Assembly: GCA_031213475.1 (NCBI GenBank)
Contig: JARUPZ010000002.1
Coordinates: 5,713,049-5,777,048 of the forward strand
Direction: 5' to 3'
DNA length: 64,000 nucleotides
Source of the DNA: Nereocystis luetkeana
Taxonomy: Eukaryota > Sar > Phaeophyceae > Laminariales > Laminariaceae
Shown: positions 24,701 through 36,700 of the stretch, piece by piece
Numbering within the stretch: position 1 is the stretch's first letter
Layout: the number at the start of each line of letters is the position of its first letter
Made by a program: the position numbers and the translations under genes
The notes under the pieces: generated by a model
What the model was told of the DNA's origin: nothing
Seen by the model: only the letters and a program-made list of their open reading frames with translations
Database searches by the model: none

Positions 24701-27700
24701 CCCCCCCCCGAGCCGACTGACCGGGGCTTCAACAAACGCAGCCTCGGACGACCGAGACCCCCAGTAGTAGTAAACCATTGGCATACCCCACTCTCCTGGT
24801 GAGAGCCCCGAATCGCTACCAGTTAACCACAGACACCAATAAAGGTATAATACGGTGTGGCCAGCACCATGTGGCCGCTCCGTTCCACCCACCTTCGAAA
24901 GAAGAAAGGGGCGGGTGGGCAGGAGAAACCACAACAGTAGACCTAGCCTCTAGGCCTATCAATCGGCAGCGAGCAGTGCCGTGTTCTGCTTGTGCACCTA
25001 TCAGGAGAGCTACAGTAGGAGGGGGCACGGGACTAGTGTGGCCGTTCTTCTTTTCTCTCTGCCTCTGGGCAACTTAAGCTATTAGTTTTCCGTCGGTAGA
25101 GCCCATGACTATAAATAAACCATTGCGTCGGTTGTGAACTACCAGGTAAACAGGTATCTCACGTGAACTTAGAGATACTACGCATCATGGTTTGTGTATT
25201 TCTATGTGCTTCCGATACCATGGTTGATTAGAGCTGTAAGTGTATTCCCGATATCATGGTTGGTTATCACTCCATGTATGACCAGCATCGTGGTTGATTA
25301 GAGTTTGAAGCATGCCCAAGACAGTTCTAAGTTTGCCCAATGTTGCGGTTGATTAGACTTCCAAGTATGTCCAATGTCATTGTTGATGTCCAATGTCGCT
25401 GTTGATTATATTTCTAAATATTATGCCCAATATCATGGTTGATTCACGTCCTAAATATGTCCAACACCGTGGTTGGTTCCAGTTTTAAATATGCCCAACG
25501 TTATGATTGGTCTCAGGATGCCCATTATCGTGGTTGAGTAGAGTTCAAAATATGCCTGGTATCATGGTTAATTAGAGTTGCAAGTGTGCTCAATGGTGGG
25601 TTGACTAGACTTGTAGGTGTCCCCGATGTTATATGATTGATACCTGGTAGTATTTAGAGGTTTCTCATTGTCATGGTTGATTGGAGTATGTATGCCCAAT
25701 ATCATGATTAATTGTATTTTCAAGTATGCCCAACACCATGGTTGGATTAAGTTATACATACGGACAATATCATAGCAGATTCGAGTTCCAAGTATGCCAT
25801 GTCTGATTCGAGATGTAAGTATGCCCAATCTCATGGTTGATTTGAGTTTTAAATATGTCCGGTATCATGGCTGATTGGAGAGTGTGCCCAATATCATATC
25901 ATGGAGGATTATACTATACGTGTGCCCAATATCGTTGTTGGATCAAGTTAGTATGCCCAATATCGTAGTTAATTGGAGTTCTAAGTACGCCCAGTATCAT
26001 GGTTGATTTCTAAGAGTGCCAAATATGGTTGATTCAAGTAGGTATGCCCAATGTCATGGTTGGTTATATTTTCAAGTATGTCCAATCTCATGGTTGATTA
26101 GACTTGTAAGTACGGTCAAGATCATAGTTGATTCGACTTCCAAGTGCACCGATATCATGGTAAATCGAGTCAACGGGCGCACCGAATAGCGATGCTCCCA
26201 AGCAGGCACTCTCACTGTCAGCGGTCGGTTGTTTAGCCAGATCTGGGGTAGAAACGTCTAAGATACACGCTGTACTGTATAAGGTGGAATATGTACGTGT
26301 TTCCTCGCTCGAGTGCTCGCAATACTACTGTAGTTGAGGTAGAGGCTATTAAACCGGTTTCGCTTGAATCTCGTCCTGTTGTGATCCTATGCGATGAGGT
26401 ACATTTGAGCCCCCCTCGGAAACTACACTGTGCCTACTGATAACAGCAGGAAGGCGAAGTAGGCAAGGCGGCCTCTTACTTGCAGCAAGCCGTGTGCGTT
26501 CAAAGTTCGGAGTAAAAAACAAAAACGGTATCCCGTCGCATCCGAAACGCACAGCAGCACAGTCACCAAAACCACAGCCGCCGGGCGACCGCGACCACCT
26601 CGAGACGGAATGCCGCGAAACTACAGTGGTCTCGCGCGTTAGCCTAAACTCGCTCGCTTCTGTAGATCCGGGGTTTGTGGAAATCGGTCACCTATTATAG
26701 CTTTCGCAATCACTGATGATGCGAAAAAGCACAGGCAGACAGTACATAGTCAGTACACAGCTCTGTAATGCCTGTCTGCTTTTACTGTACATCATTGATT
26801 GCGAGAGCTGTACGTGGCCGATTTCCACAAAGCCGGCATCTATGGAAGTGGGCGGGCTTGGGCTAACGTGTGGGACTTGTTTCGTGGTACGACATCTCGA
26901 CCTGGTCGTGGTCGCCGGGCTGCTGTGTTTTGGTGGTGTGTTTCGATTGCGGCGGGATTCCGTGGCATTTAGGTCCGTTTCTTTTGTTCGAACTCACACG
27001 GTCTGCTGCAAGCATGAGGTCGCCTTGCCTCATTTACCTTTCTACTTGTAATGAGGCCGCTTTTCGCCTTCAGGCAAAGAAATCTTCATACCGGGGTGCG
27101 TACAGGCTTCCAGTATTGAATTAGCCTGTCTGTCTGTGTACTCACTGCAGTAGTACACAGCAGACAGACAGACTATTTCAGCAGTGGAAGCCTGAGCGCA
27201 CCCCGGTATGAAGAGGCTTTTTCCCCTACTATACGGGCAAAAACGGCCGCATTGAATATTTGTTCAGGTGTATAGACGGCGACTCTCTCCGATGACAATG
27301 CTGGTGCCTGCCATTTGCATGTTTGTTGTTTGGTCCTGTCGTGTGTCATATTCAGACGACGACATATTCTTCACCGAGCTTTACAAGGTGGACGAGCAGG
27401 GGACCGCTCAGTGGGAGTCTGACGGTGGGCTGTCGCCATACAGGCCACTGGAGAGCATCGAGGCGCCGTCGGCAGCAGTACCGCTGGGCCTTGCTTCTGG
27501 GTGAGTCCCCCTTTTTATTAAAATATGAAACTGCTGTCCGTTTCAGAGCGTTTTGAATGAGGTTCAAGTTATATGTGAGGTTTAAAAACATGTATTGAAA
27601 ACTGACCAACTTTGTCTTGAAAACGTTGTCAATCTCGTCTTGAAAACGTTGTTAAGCTCGTCTTGAAAATAGACCAAACTTGTCTTAAAAACGGGCTTTC

Positions 27701-30700
27701 TTTTACTACAACGCCTCCCTTGATTGAGCGCCAACGCTATCTCTGCTTCATGACGCGACCGATCATTTTTGTCAAGGTCGATCTCGAAGACCTTTTTTGT
27801 TCAAATGATCCTGCCTTATCTCGCACGGTGGGGTGGGCGGTAATCCGGTTATGTTCTGCAGCAGACTCATTGACGAAATATGCAGACAAAAGACTCGAAC
27901 TGAAAGAATTTCGACAGCATGCTGCAGTAGTAGTAGCGTTTATTCTACTGTTGGGGATAAATGCAGCTCAAGATAATATACCAAAACGTGTCCGGTCTAT
28001 TCGAACAAACATCAAACATAATTGGAACAATAAGATAGAAATATATCTGCCGCAACCCCATTTACTTGGTTTTATACTACATTACCGGTTCCAGTAAATA
28101 GCAGATTACTCATTTCGTACGTGAAACGAATTCGATGATGGAATTCGACAAACACGTGTAATCGGTGCTAGCAGAGGGCAAGGTTGCTTTATTGTGCTTT
28201 GGCAGTTGATTTTTACGTCCAACCGACTGGAAATGTGCGGGAAAGTGCTCGTATTTGACCCTAATGCGGAATAAACATTAATATTTGATTTGACTAGATA
28301 AAACCAATACGAGCCTTGCTTTCGGCAAGGAGTTTGTGCGCACTGCAAAGCAATCCGCTCCTGAAATCGATCCAGTCGCCGAGGAGAAAACCCAAACATT
28401 TTTCTTCCTCTTGAGTCACTGCTTCATGGCAATTTCGAGACAAAACTAATACCGCGACTAAAAGGGGACACGACAATGGACCTCGAGCCCAACCAAATAA
28501 CTTGTCTTCGTCTTATCGCGGCAGCGAAGGGCATTTATGATCAACCCTTGATTCAGGTCGCCCCTAGATTTCAGATGCGAAGGCATCACTGCTGTCTCAC
28601 GTGGGAAAACGTTGCCATATTACTATCTATCTCCGGAAATATAAGCACGGCTAAGCTATAAATGATAAGAGTACAGCATTCCTTACATCTCCGGGGAGAG
28701 TGGTAGGTACAAACTTTCAAGCCCAGCTGCACACACAGAAACAGCTCGCACGTGAGCTAGGGGTGGGGCGCGCTGCCACGAAGGTGCGGGCAGCGCCGTC
28801 GAACTCGCCGTTTCGGCGAGGTGCAGCATAGCAACACGCAGCCGGCGTCCATGGCTGTGGGTATGATATATTCTTATTGATTATACTTATCCAGCAGCAG
28901 CAAAACAGGACCAGATCTTGCGGCTCGATCTCTACGTATTTTACACAGGGGCGGCGGCATTATCGTGCTGCCGCCCGTCGGTCCCAAGGGGCCACCAGAA
29001 ACGTAGGTTTCGCTCACGCTCGCGCGTCCGTGTCTACGCTGCTGCTCTGTGCTCTGAGCCGCTGCGTACAAGAATCAAGGCTGAGTTTTGTTTTTGGAAC
29101 AGGTGGTAAAGTTGTTCGGGATGCTGCCCCACGAAGAGTAGCTTTTCAGTGGCGTGGTATGAACTTCCCTATCGCAGATTGGCTCGTTTCTTAAAGAGAG
29201 ATTTGATCTCAGTTATAACGACCACGGACCTATTTTCCTATAATTCTCCTACTTCTAAAACAAACAATTGTCACCCCTAGTAGTAATGAATAGCGGAGAA
29301 GGCGTGTCGCCGCCTATATGCGCATGCCTCCCGAACTCCCTTCCTGGAACCGCCTCCATAAAGTCTCGCGTCCAGGAAAAGAGCCGTCAACGCGACCGCT
29401 CTTTCCGAGGAGACGTCCTTCCTCATCGCCGCCAGAAGCACGAGCGTTCTCTTCATCGTCAACGCGGCAATGCGAGCGTCGCGTTGAGCGTCGCGTTAAC
29501 GGTGAATAACACGCTGGTTCTTCCGACCGCGATGGGGACGGCCTTCTCCAGGTAAAGAGCCGTGGCGTTGACGGCTCCATTTCTGGGCCGACAAGGTATG
29601 GACGCATTTCCTGGAAGAGAGGAAAGGAAGCATGCGCATATAGGCGGCAGGGTAACCCGGTTAGCAAGTGTCATAGTACGGGGCACCCATCCTTTGCGCA
29701 TGGGGGGCAGTGGCGAGTCGGAGTGGGGGTGGATCAGACACCACCGTTGGTGGCAGTCCGGCTGCGGGATCTAGTGCGCGACACGCGCCGACGAGAACGG
29801 CTGCTGCTCACGGCGGCAGAACGCATTGCAGTGATTTCGGTCGTGGCCATCTTCTGCGTGGCTGTCCACACAATGACGCGGGGTTTCGAGCTGTCGGTAG
29901 CGGTTGCGCCCCATGTGTTGCAGATGACGGGAAGCGAGGATTTCTTGTTCAGATTTTCCCGTTCGGAAAGACGTTACGAAGTTCCTCCTAAGCGGTTGTG
30001 GAAAGGAAAAACCTACACTGCCGCGAAATATTTGTGGTCGCAACCATGGACGAGTACCGACAGGTGGCAAGACCCAGGCAATGGTCACGCGCCAAGTGGT
30101 CAGAATTCCTATTCCCGAGCGTTCTAGAAGGCGGGGGGAGGAGGGAACTGGCGTTGACGCTGGAGCGATTTGCAAGTCCATGCAGAGCGTTCCCACGGGA
30201 CAATCGAAGCCGAATCCACTAGAGGTCAAGGTAGAACTTTGGGCACGATATAGACGGCAAGAACCCCGAAGAAAAGATATTACGAGACACATACCCTACG
30301 GCATCGAGAGAAGGGCGAAAAGAGAACAACTACTGTATGGGTGTTGACAGAAAGGCAACGGGACATCAAGTATGGGAGTGATATGATGCCGGAGCGGAGA
30401 GGCCTCATTGATACCATCGTTGTGCTCGAGACACACCGACAAGCACATCAACTTTATTTTGTACCTGGGGTTGTTTAACTTACCGGAGCGACTCCTCTCT
30501 GCGACGAGGTGCCGCGTTGATTACCACCGAATCAAAGCGGAGGTGGTAGTGCTGGGTGAGAGTATCCGGCTGATTGTAGCAGATAGGCCTCAATGATCCC
30601 AGTTTATACACCTGTTACGAATTAAGGCGGCGACGAAATGTTACAACAGTATTAATAGTAGCGGAGACGTGGCGTCACCGCCTTTATGCGCATGCCTCCT

Positions 30701-33700
30701 GACCTCCTTTCTTGGAAATGCCGCCATACCTTCTCGGTCCAGGAGTGGAGCCGTCAACGCCACGGCTCTTTACCTGGACAAGGCCTTCCCCATCGCGGCT
30801 GGAAGAACTAGCGTGTTGGTCACCGTCAACGCAAGCCGTCATGCTGGGTATTATACCGGCAACTACACACCTGCCAGTAGTGGCAGTTACCAGGTGAATG
30901 CACAGCAGCACCCGTCCGGTTCGGCTGATGTCGTTGTCATTCGCTTAGTCCTGGCCAAAAGCGCATGAACGGTACTACGATTAGAGCAACCGGAACCAAC
31001 GGCTAACTGCTTGATGAAGTAAAAAAAAAACTGTAGCATAGGGGGGCCTCCCTTGTCGATCATTGGATTGTAGGCCTTTTCGATGACGAGGTTTCAATGG
31101 ATGGCTTGGTATTGGCTCTTGCGGCAGCTACAGTTTGATGCACATTCATGTTGCCGTACAAACAGCTTGCCATGAACTCAAAACCCTCGCCTAATTCGAC
31201 CCCTGTTTCATTGATAGTCATCCATGCGCCTCGGAATGTACTCCAAATTTCGACTGGGAAGCTACGTATGAATAGGTCGGTTTGTTAAGACCCCAACGCA
31301 CCTCGAGCTTCACAGCTGAGCGTATGACGGCAGAGATCTTTCTCTTTGAACTGAACGATATCATAGGAATATAACTGCTGATCTTATCAGACACGAGAAA
31401 CGATTGTGTCCAACCGGAAACAACAGTAAACTGTACCTGGTAGTTTGGCTAGCGGCCATCGCATGATGCGACGGTTAACTGTTACTTATTATATGGTGGC
31501 CCCATGCTATTTTACCAAGTATGTTCTGAAATGATCAGGTGCTATCCTGCCAAGCATGTTCTGAACTTATCTCGTGTTTTGTTTTGCGTTGGCAATTCAA
31601 CGCCTGGCGTGTTATCGCGTACCACGAGTGGAACGCATTGAACCCGCACGTATAAGTACGTACCTGATAGAGGTAATTACTGTTAAATCGTGTCCTCTGA
31701 AGTACGAAGGTTCAATATGGCCTTCATTCAGTATCCGCTATTATTAATAGTGTGAAATCGTTTCCTCTTGAGATCTAAAGAGGCCTTCAGTGCGAGATAG
31801 TACTAATGATTCCGGGCCCTTGCTATTAATAACACTTCGTGCACATGGCTCCATCACTCCATCACTCCGCTGCAGGCGTCGGTGACACAGCTACTGCCCG
31901 GCGGGCTTGAGGCTAACTTTTGGGACAACCAGGGACTACTCGGTGCACCGGTCGTTCGCAGAGTCGATCCCGAGGTGAGGTGGTGATGGTGGTGGTAACG
32001 CTCGATGGCTACTGTAGATGGACTATCATTGCGAAGGGGGCGTTGTGCAGAGAGTCCTGATGGTGGCGTGGTGGGGGGTACGAGATCGTCTGGCGTTGCC
32101 ACCTACCGTAGTACACCCCCCCCCAACACAACAGCAAAAGCCCACCTGTTACATACCCTGATTCAACCACAGAAGCGCACACCTAGTACACACCCGAACA
32201 CAACGGCAGAACAATTGGGTGTCATAGATCAAGCTCTACCTTACTGGCTCTTCAAGCCCTTGCAATTATTTTTCCCTGCACATTGCCACAATCGCAAGCA
32301 ATAAACGTCACAGTCCGATTGGGTACATCCATGTGCTCTTGCTCGGTGACGTTCTATTTATGGGACACTGCCCGAGACTTCTGTGTCATTTCTTGTGGCA
32401 GAGTATTGGGATAAAGTAATGTTTGCACAGAATCCCGATTACCGTTGAGTCTCTGCACGGTAGTACAATAGTCCGACGCATCGTGTGGACGTGTTTATCT
32501 CCTACATGAGCGGCGTTTGGACGTCTGTCACAATATAATTTATAGCATGCTGAGTGTTGTCAACATTTCCGTTTCTACCCCCGTTGGAAACGTTACGGTT
32601 CAAAATCAATAAGTCACAATCCGTATCAACCTGGGCCGCCATCCCTAAGTAGCTTAGAACGCCTCCCCAACCCAAATAAAAGCCACTGCATCTATCAATA
32701 GGGACCATGATCAGATATACGGACTTGCTTCCAGACATTTTGGCCTGTGGAAGAGGTGGTGTAGTTTACTGTACTCGCAGTATTTGCCTACGGTGCGTAG
32801 CCTTTCTATACTATTGAAACATTGAAGCCAGCTATGCTAGATTTCGACAAAGCCTCCCTCCATGAGAAATATGTTTCATCCATTCTCCCGTGATCAGGTA
32901 TCGTTTAACTGGGGATTCGGCGCGGCAACGCCATCCGGCCAAGGTCCAGTCTCTGCGCGATGGGAGGGCAAGCTTCTCGCTCCTGCGAGCGAGACCTTCA
33001 CGCTCTTCATCAGGGCCCACGGCGGCGTTCGGCTCTTCGTCGACCACCTTGTCGTCATCGACGCGTGGGCAGGTGCTTGCTCCCTCCGTGTTTGTCGGTG
33101 CTTTTGTTAGAAGGGCGCTGTTAGTTCGCCCTTTCAGAACTGCAAACATCATCCTACATTGATTACAAGTACTTTGGCCCCAAAAAAGTGAATGCAAATC
33201 TGAAGGCAATATCAGCAGTACTCCGTCGTCTTTGGCGGTGGCAGTAAGGGTCCCGGTATAAGGCGATCTTATTACGCCGACATCTCGATATAAGGTCGTT
33301 AAAACCTAAAACTGCTGGGCACGACGGAAACCCGCTCTAAGGCGGTGATCGCCCTATCGAAGGCTGGTCCTTCTATAGGGCGGGCCTACCGTCATATTAA
33401 GAGCGGTTGAGGCCTCCATATCTGCTATACGGTGGTATTCCACCAGTCAGTCGTCTTTGGCGGTAACAGTAGCGGCGGTATTGTATGGCGACGACTATGT
33501 ACAGTTTGGCAACTTGAGCAGTGGTAGACGGGTGACAACGATGCATCGGCGTGATGAAGGCAGAGCTATGTGTGAACGTGTGCTCTGTGCTACCGTACAC
33601 GTTATCGTATCGGATCCATACGTAGCTCGGGCGACGATAAGCGAAGTTTCCTTTGTCATGTGTGTACATGTTCTCAAGCGGCATCCGGCCACGAAGCATC

Positions 33701-36700
33701 CCTTCAATCTCTACGACTGCCATACGGGAGGGAACGCCCTACTCCATTACGTGATTTTGTATGCTTATATAGTACCCGGTATTTATTTTTCCCAAAAATC
33801 GGGTTGAAACCTCGCACCTTTCTGGGAATGCTCGGTATGGTGTCTTATTTATAGCTGCCTGCCACAACAGTATTTTGAGCCTTTGCTATGATAATTAAGT
33901 GCCTGTCGTGATCACTCATTACTTTGTATGATGCAGACGTGAAATGATATCCAGAAGAGCACATTGTACGTATGTATACCCAGAATGTATACCTACTACC
34001 CGGTACCCGCTGTTCGTGCGTGCATATTGTCGTGTACTTTTGTGTTGTTCAGGCAACCTCCGAGCGCCCAAGGAACGGCTTGTCCCAGTCGACCTCGTTG
34101 CAGGCAGATACCACGACGTCAGGTTGGAGTACAGACGTACACAGGAGCCGTCCAGCATCCAGGTTAGTTGGTTCTACGGGCTACCTATCGCGTTGTTCTG
34201 TACAGGGACAATAATAAAATAAGAGGGTCCCTCACAGCATGTGGAGGCTTCGAGATTTTGGGTCGTCAGCACGATGTCACCGCGGCCAGCAGCGCTAGAG
34301 CTTGCAACGCCCCAGCAATGATGAGTGCCCAACGTATGATGACGATGCGTAATTTCAGTACCAGCTGCACTTATAACGCTTCGAGTCTAACAATGCGCGC
34401 CGCATGCCAGCAATAGCGACTGACAGTTTCGCTGTGCCTCGTGTGCCTGCCCTATGTTCCCGCCCGGTTGGACTGCAGATGATGTGGGCAAGTGCAAGCG
34501 TCCCCCCCTCCGTCATTCCGTCATCTGCGTGGTATTATGCCACGCCGATCGCCGGGTCTCCCTTCGACATCAACGTTCTTCCTCGTGAACGTGACGTTCG
34601 GCACGCCAACAGCTTCGACGCGGAGGGGTTCAGCCCTGCGCTCGCCAAGGTTAAGGACCGCCCCCACGCTACACACGCGAAGGTGTGTACCGCGTCTCAT
34701 GCTCGTGTCAGGTATTGCTCATGTAGTGATTTGTCGAACGTGAAGATACTTGGAGACTTGGGATTGTTGCCGCAGAGGCAGTTGGATTTCGTTTTCAGAA
34801 TATTGCTGACGATTGGTATTGCATCTTGATTTCATCAACGTCATAGATGTCGAACCCGCTTGAGCTACCTCGAACACTCGTCTCTTAGCTTCCTCGGGTA
34901 CCGCTCCAGGCATCAGCGTCGTGTCATGATAGTTGCCATTTACGGTTGAGCTACGTACTTTATGACCAGAAGCTGTTTATTGTCGATAACAATCATAGTA
35001 ATAAAATGACGACTTTACCAAGTACTATGACGGCAGGACTTACATCTACTTGCAAATCGAGGCAGTTAGAGCTGCGAGTGCGATCGTTTTTGTCCATGCG
35101 CGTGCCTGCTTATAATTTTGAGTTTCCCCTCACTTGGAAGGGGTTTTCTCCGTCTTATTCTGCCTTGTCGTGAGTTTAATCCCTAAATATTCCTTCGAAC
35201 GGGTTCAGGTGTTGATTACGTTAAAGGAATTTCGACAAGAACACGAACTAAATTGCGTGACGCCGTGTTAGGCACTGACAGGATTTATGAGCACGCTGTC
35301 TTCTGTCGTTATCAGAGGGCAAACAGAGGACAGAAACGGACTGCAAACAAGAAACACGCACGTGACGAACTTGATCGTAAGAATTGGATGACCTGTCGAC
35401 AATGTCCATGAGTATATGCTGCTTGGCACCTGGTACCTGCGGGTTAATACCAACAATCCCGCTGCGCCCTGTGCACCTATTCAAGTATGCTACCGCCCGA
35501 GAGCGCTGCAGATGCTGTGGGCCCGCGGAAATGCCCCCCCTTGGTATTTTCGCCACCAGCTTTGTACAGATACCTCCCGCCAGTACCTGGTAAATGCCTG
35601 CAAGCGAAACCCAACTGCCTCTACCGCAAGTCTACGGCAAGTTTACGGCAAGTCACAAATCTCCATGCAAATTCGCGTTTAACACGTAAGGACCGCATAA
35701 ACGTGGAGTGCGGTACACCAGTACACGCCTACGCCTGTGTGTAGTTCGTATCTTGGGTGTGCTCATTGGCCTTGGCGAGCGCGGGGCTGAAGCCCTTTTC
35801 TATGTATATATCGTTAGCGTTCCGCAAGCCGAGTTCACGAGGAAGAATGTTGCTTTCGAAGGGAGATCCGGCGATCGGTGTGGCATAATACCACGCAGAT
35901 GGCGGAATGACCGCGGGGGGCACAGTTATGCTTACCCACAACATCTGCAGCGCAATACGTATGTTTTTTCGGAAAACATGCATGTTGCGCTGCGGATGTC
36001 GTGGGCAAGCGTATGTGTGCCCCGCGCGGAAATCCCACCGGCCGCTTGGTTCTATGCGGCACCGATCGCCGGAACTCCTCTCGAGATTAACGTTCTTCCA
36101 CGCGAACTGGACTTGTCGAACGCTAGCAATATCATACAGAGAAGATTTAACCCCGCGCTCGCTAAGGCCAAAACCAAGGAGCGTACCCTAGCTGCGAACT
36201 CTACACAGGCGTAGGCGTGCACTGCTGTACCGCGCCCCATGTGTATGCGAGAGAAAAGTTTCTTGCGACACGTGTAGTTTCAAAGATTTTCGTGACTTGC
36301 TGAAGACTTTCCATAACCTCGCCATAGATTCGCTGGAGGGGTTCTCGGGTTTCGTTTGCAGGCATTTGCAGGCGAAAGGTCTCCCTCTTTTTTCAATTAA
36401 GGCCTGGTACTACATACGGACCCCCCTTGAAATATTGTGAGTACTCACCTGTTCGTTTGCCAACCTTGGCCGCGTCCGTTTCATTGACGACGAGCGTGTC
36501 GAAGGTGAAGGCCATAGGATCGACGCCCTGAGCCACCATAACCTTCCCCACCGTCGGGTTGGGCGTCGCACCCACCATAACCTGGAACAAACTAAACCAG
36601 TTAGACATAGCATGAATGGAAAACTGCTACGTGTAGTAGGAGCGACAAGCCATACATTGAACACGCCTGGACGCTGTTGACGAACAATCCTACTAGGTTT

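Noticed and set aside
29723-30292. Overlapping open frames on both strands that might be a mobile-element protein
   Set aside because: No motif of reverse transcriptase, integrase or transposase could be read, and no terminal repeats were found; kept only as an unassigned stretch.
33226-33480. Possible small DNA transposon with TAAGGCG/CTATAGGGCG ends
   Set aside because: No pair of ends with a matching target duplication could be fixed.
36449-36581. TPNPTVGKVMV in the orphan exon looks like the SPNPxVGxVxV motif of riboflavin deaminases (RibD)
   Set aside because: The following residues do not match the RibD zinc site or fold, and the similarity is limited to about ten residues.
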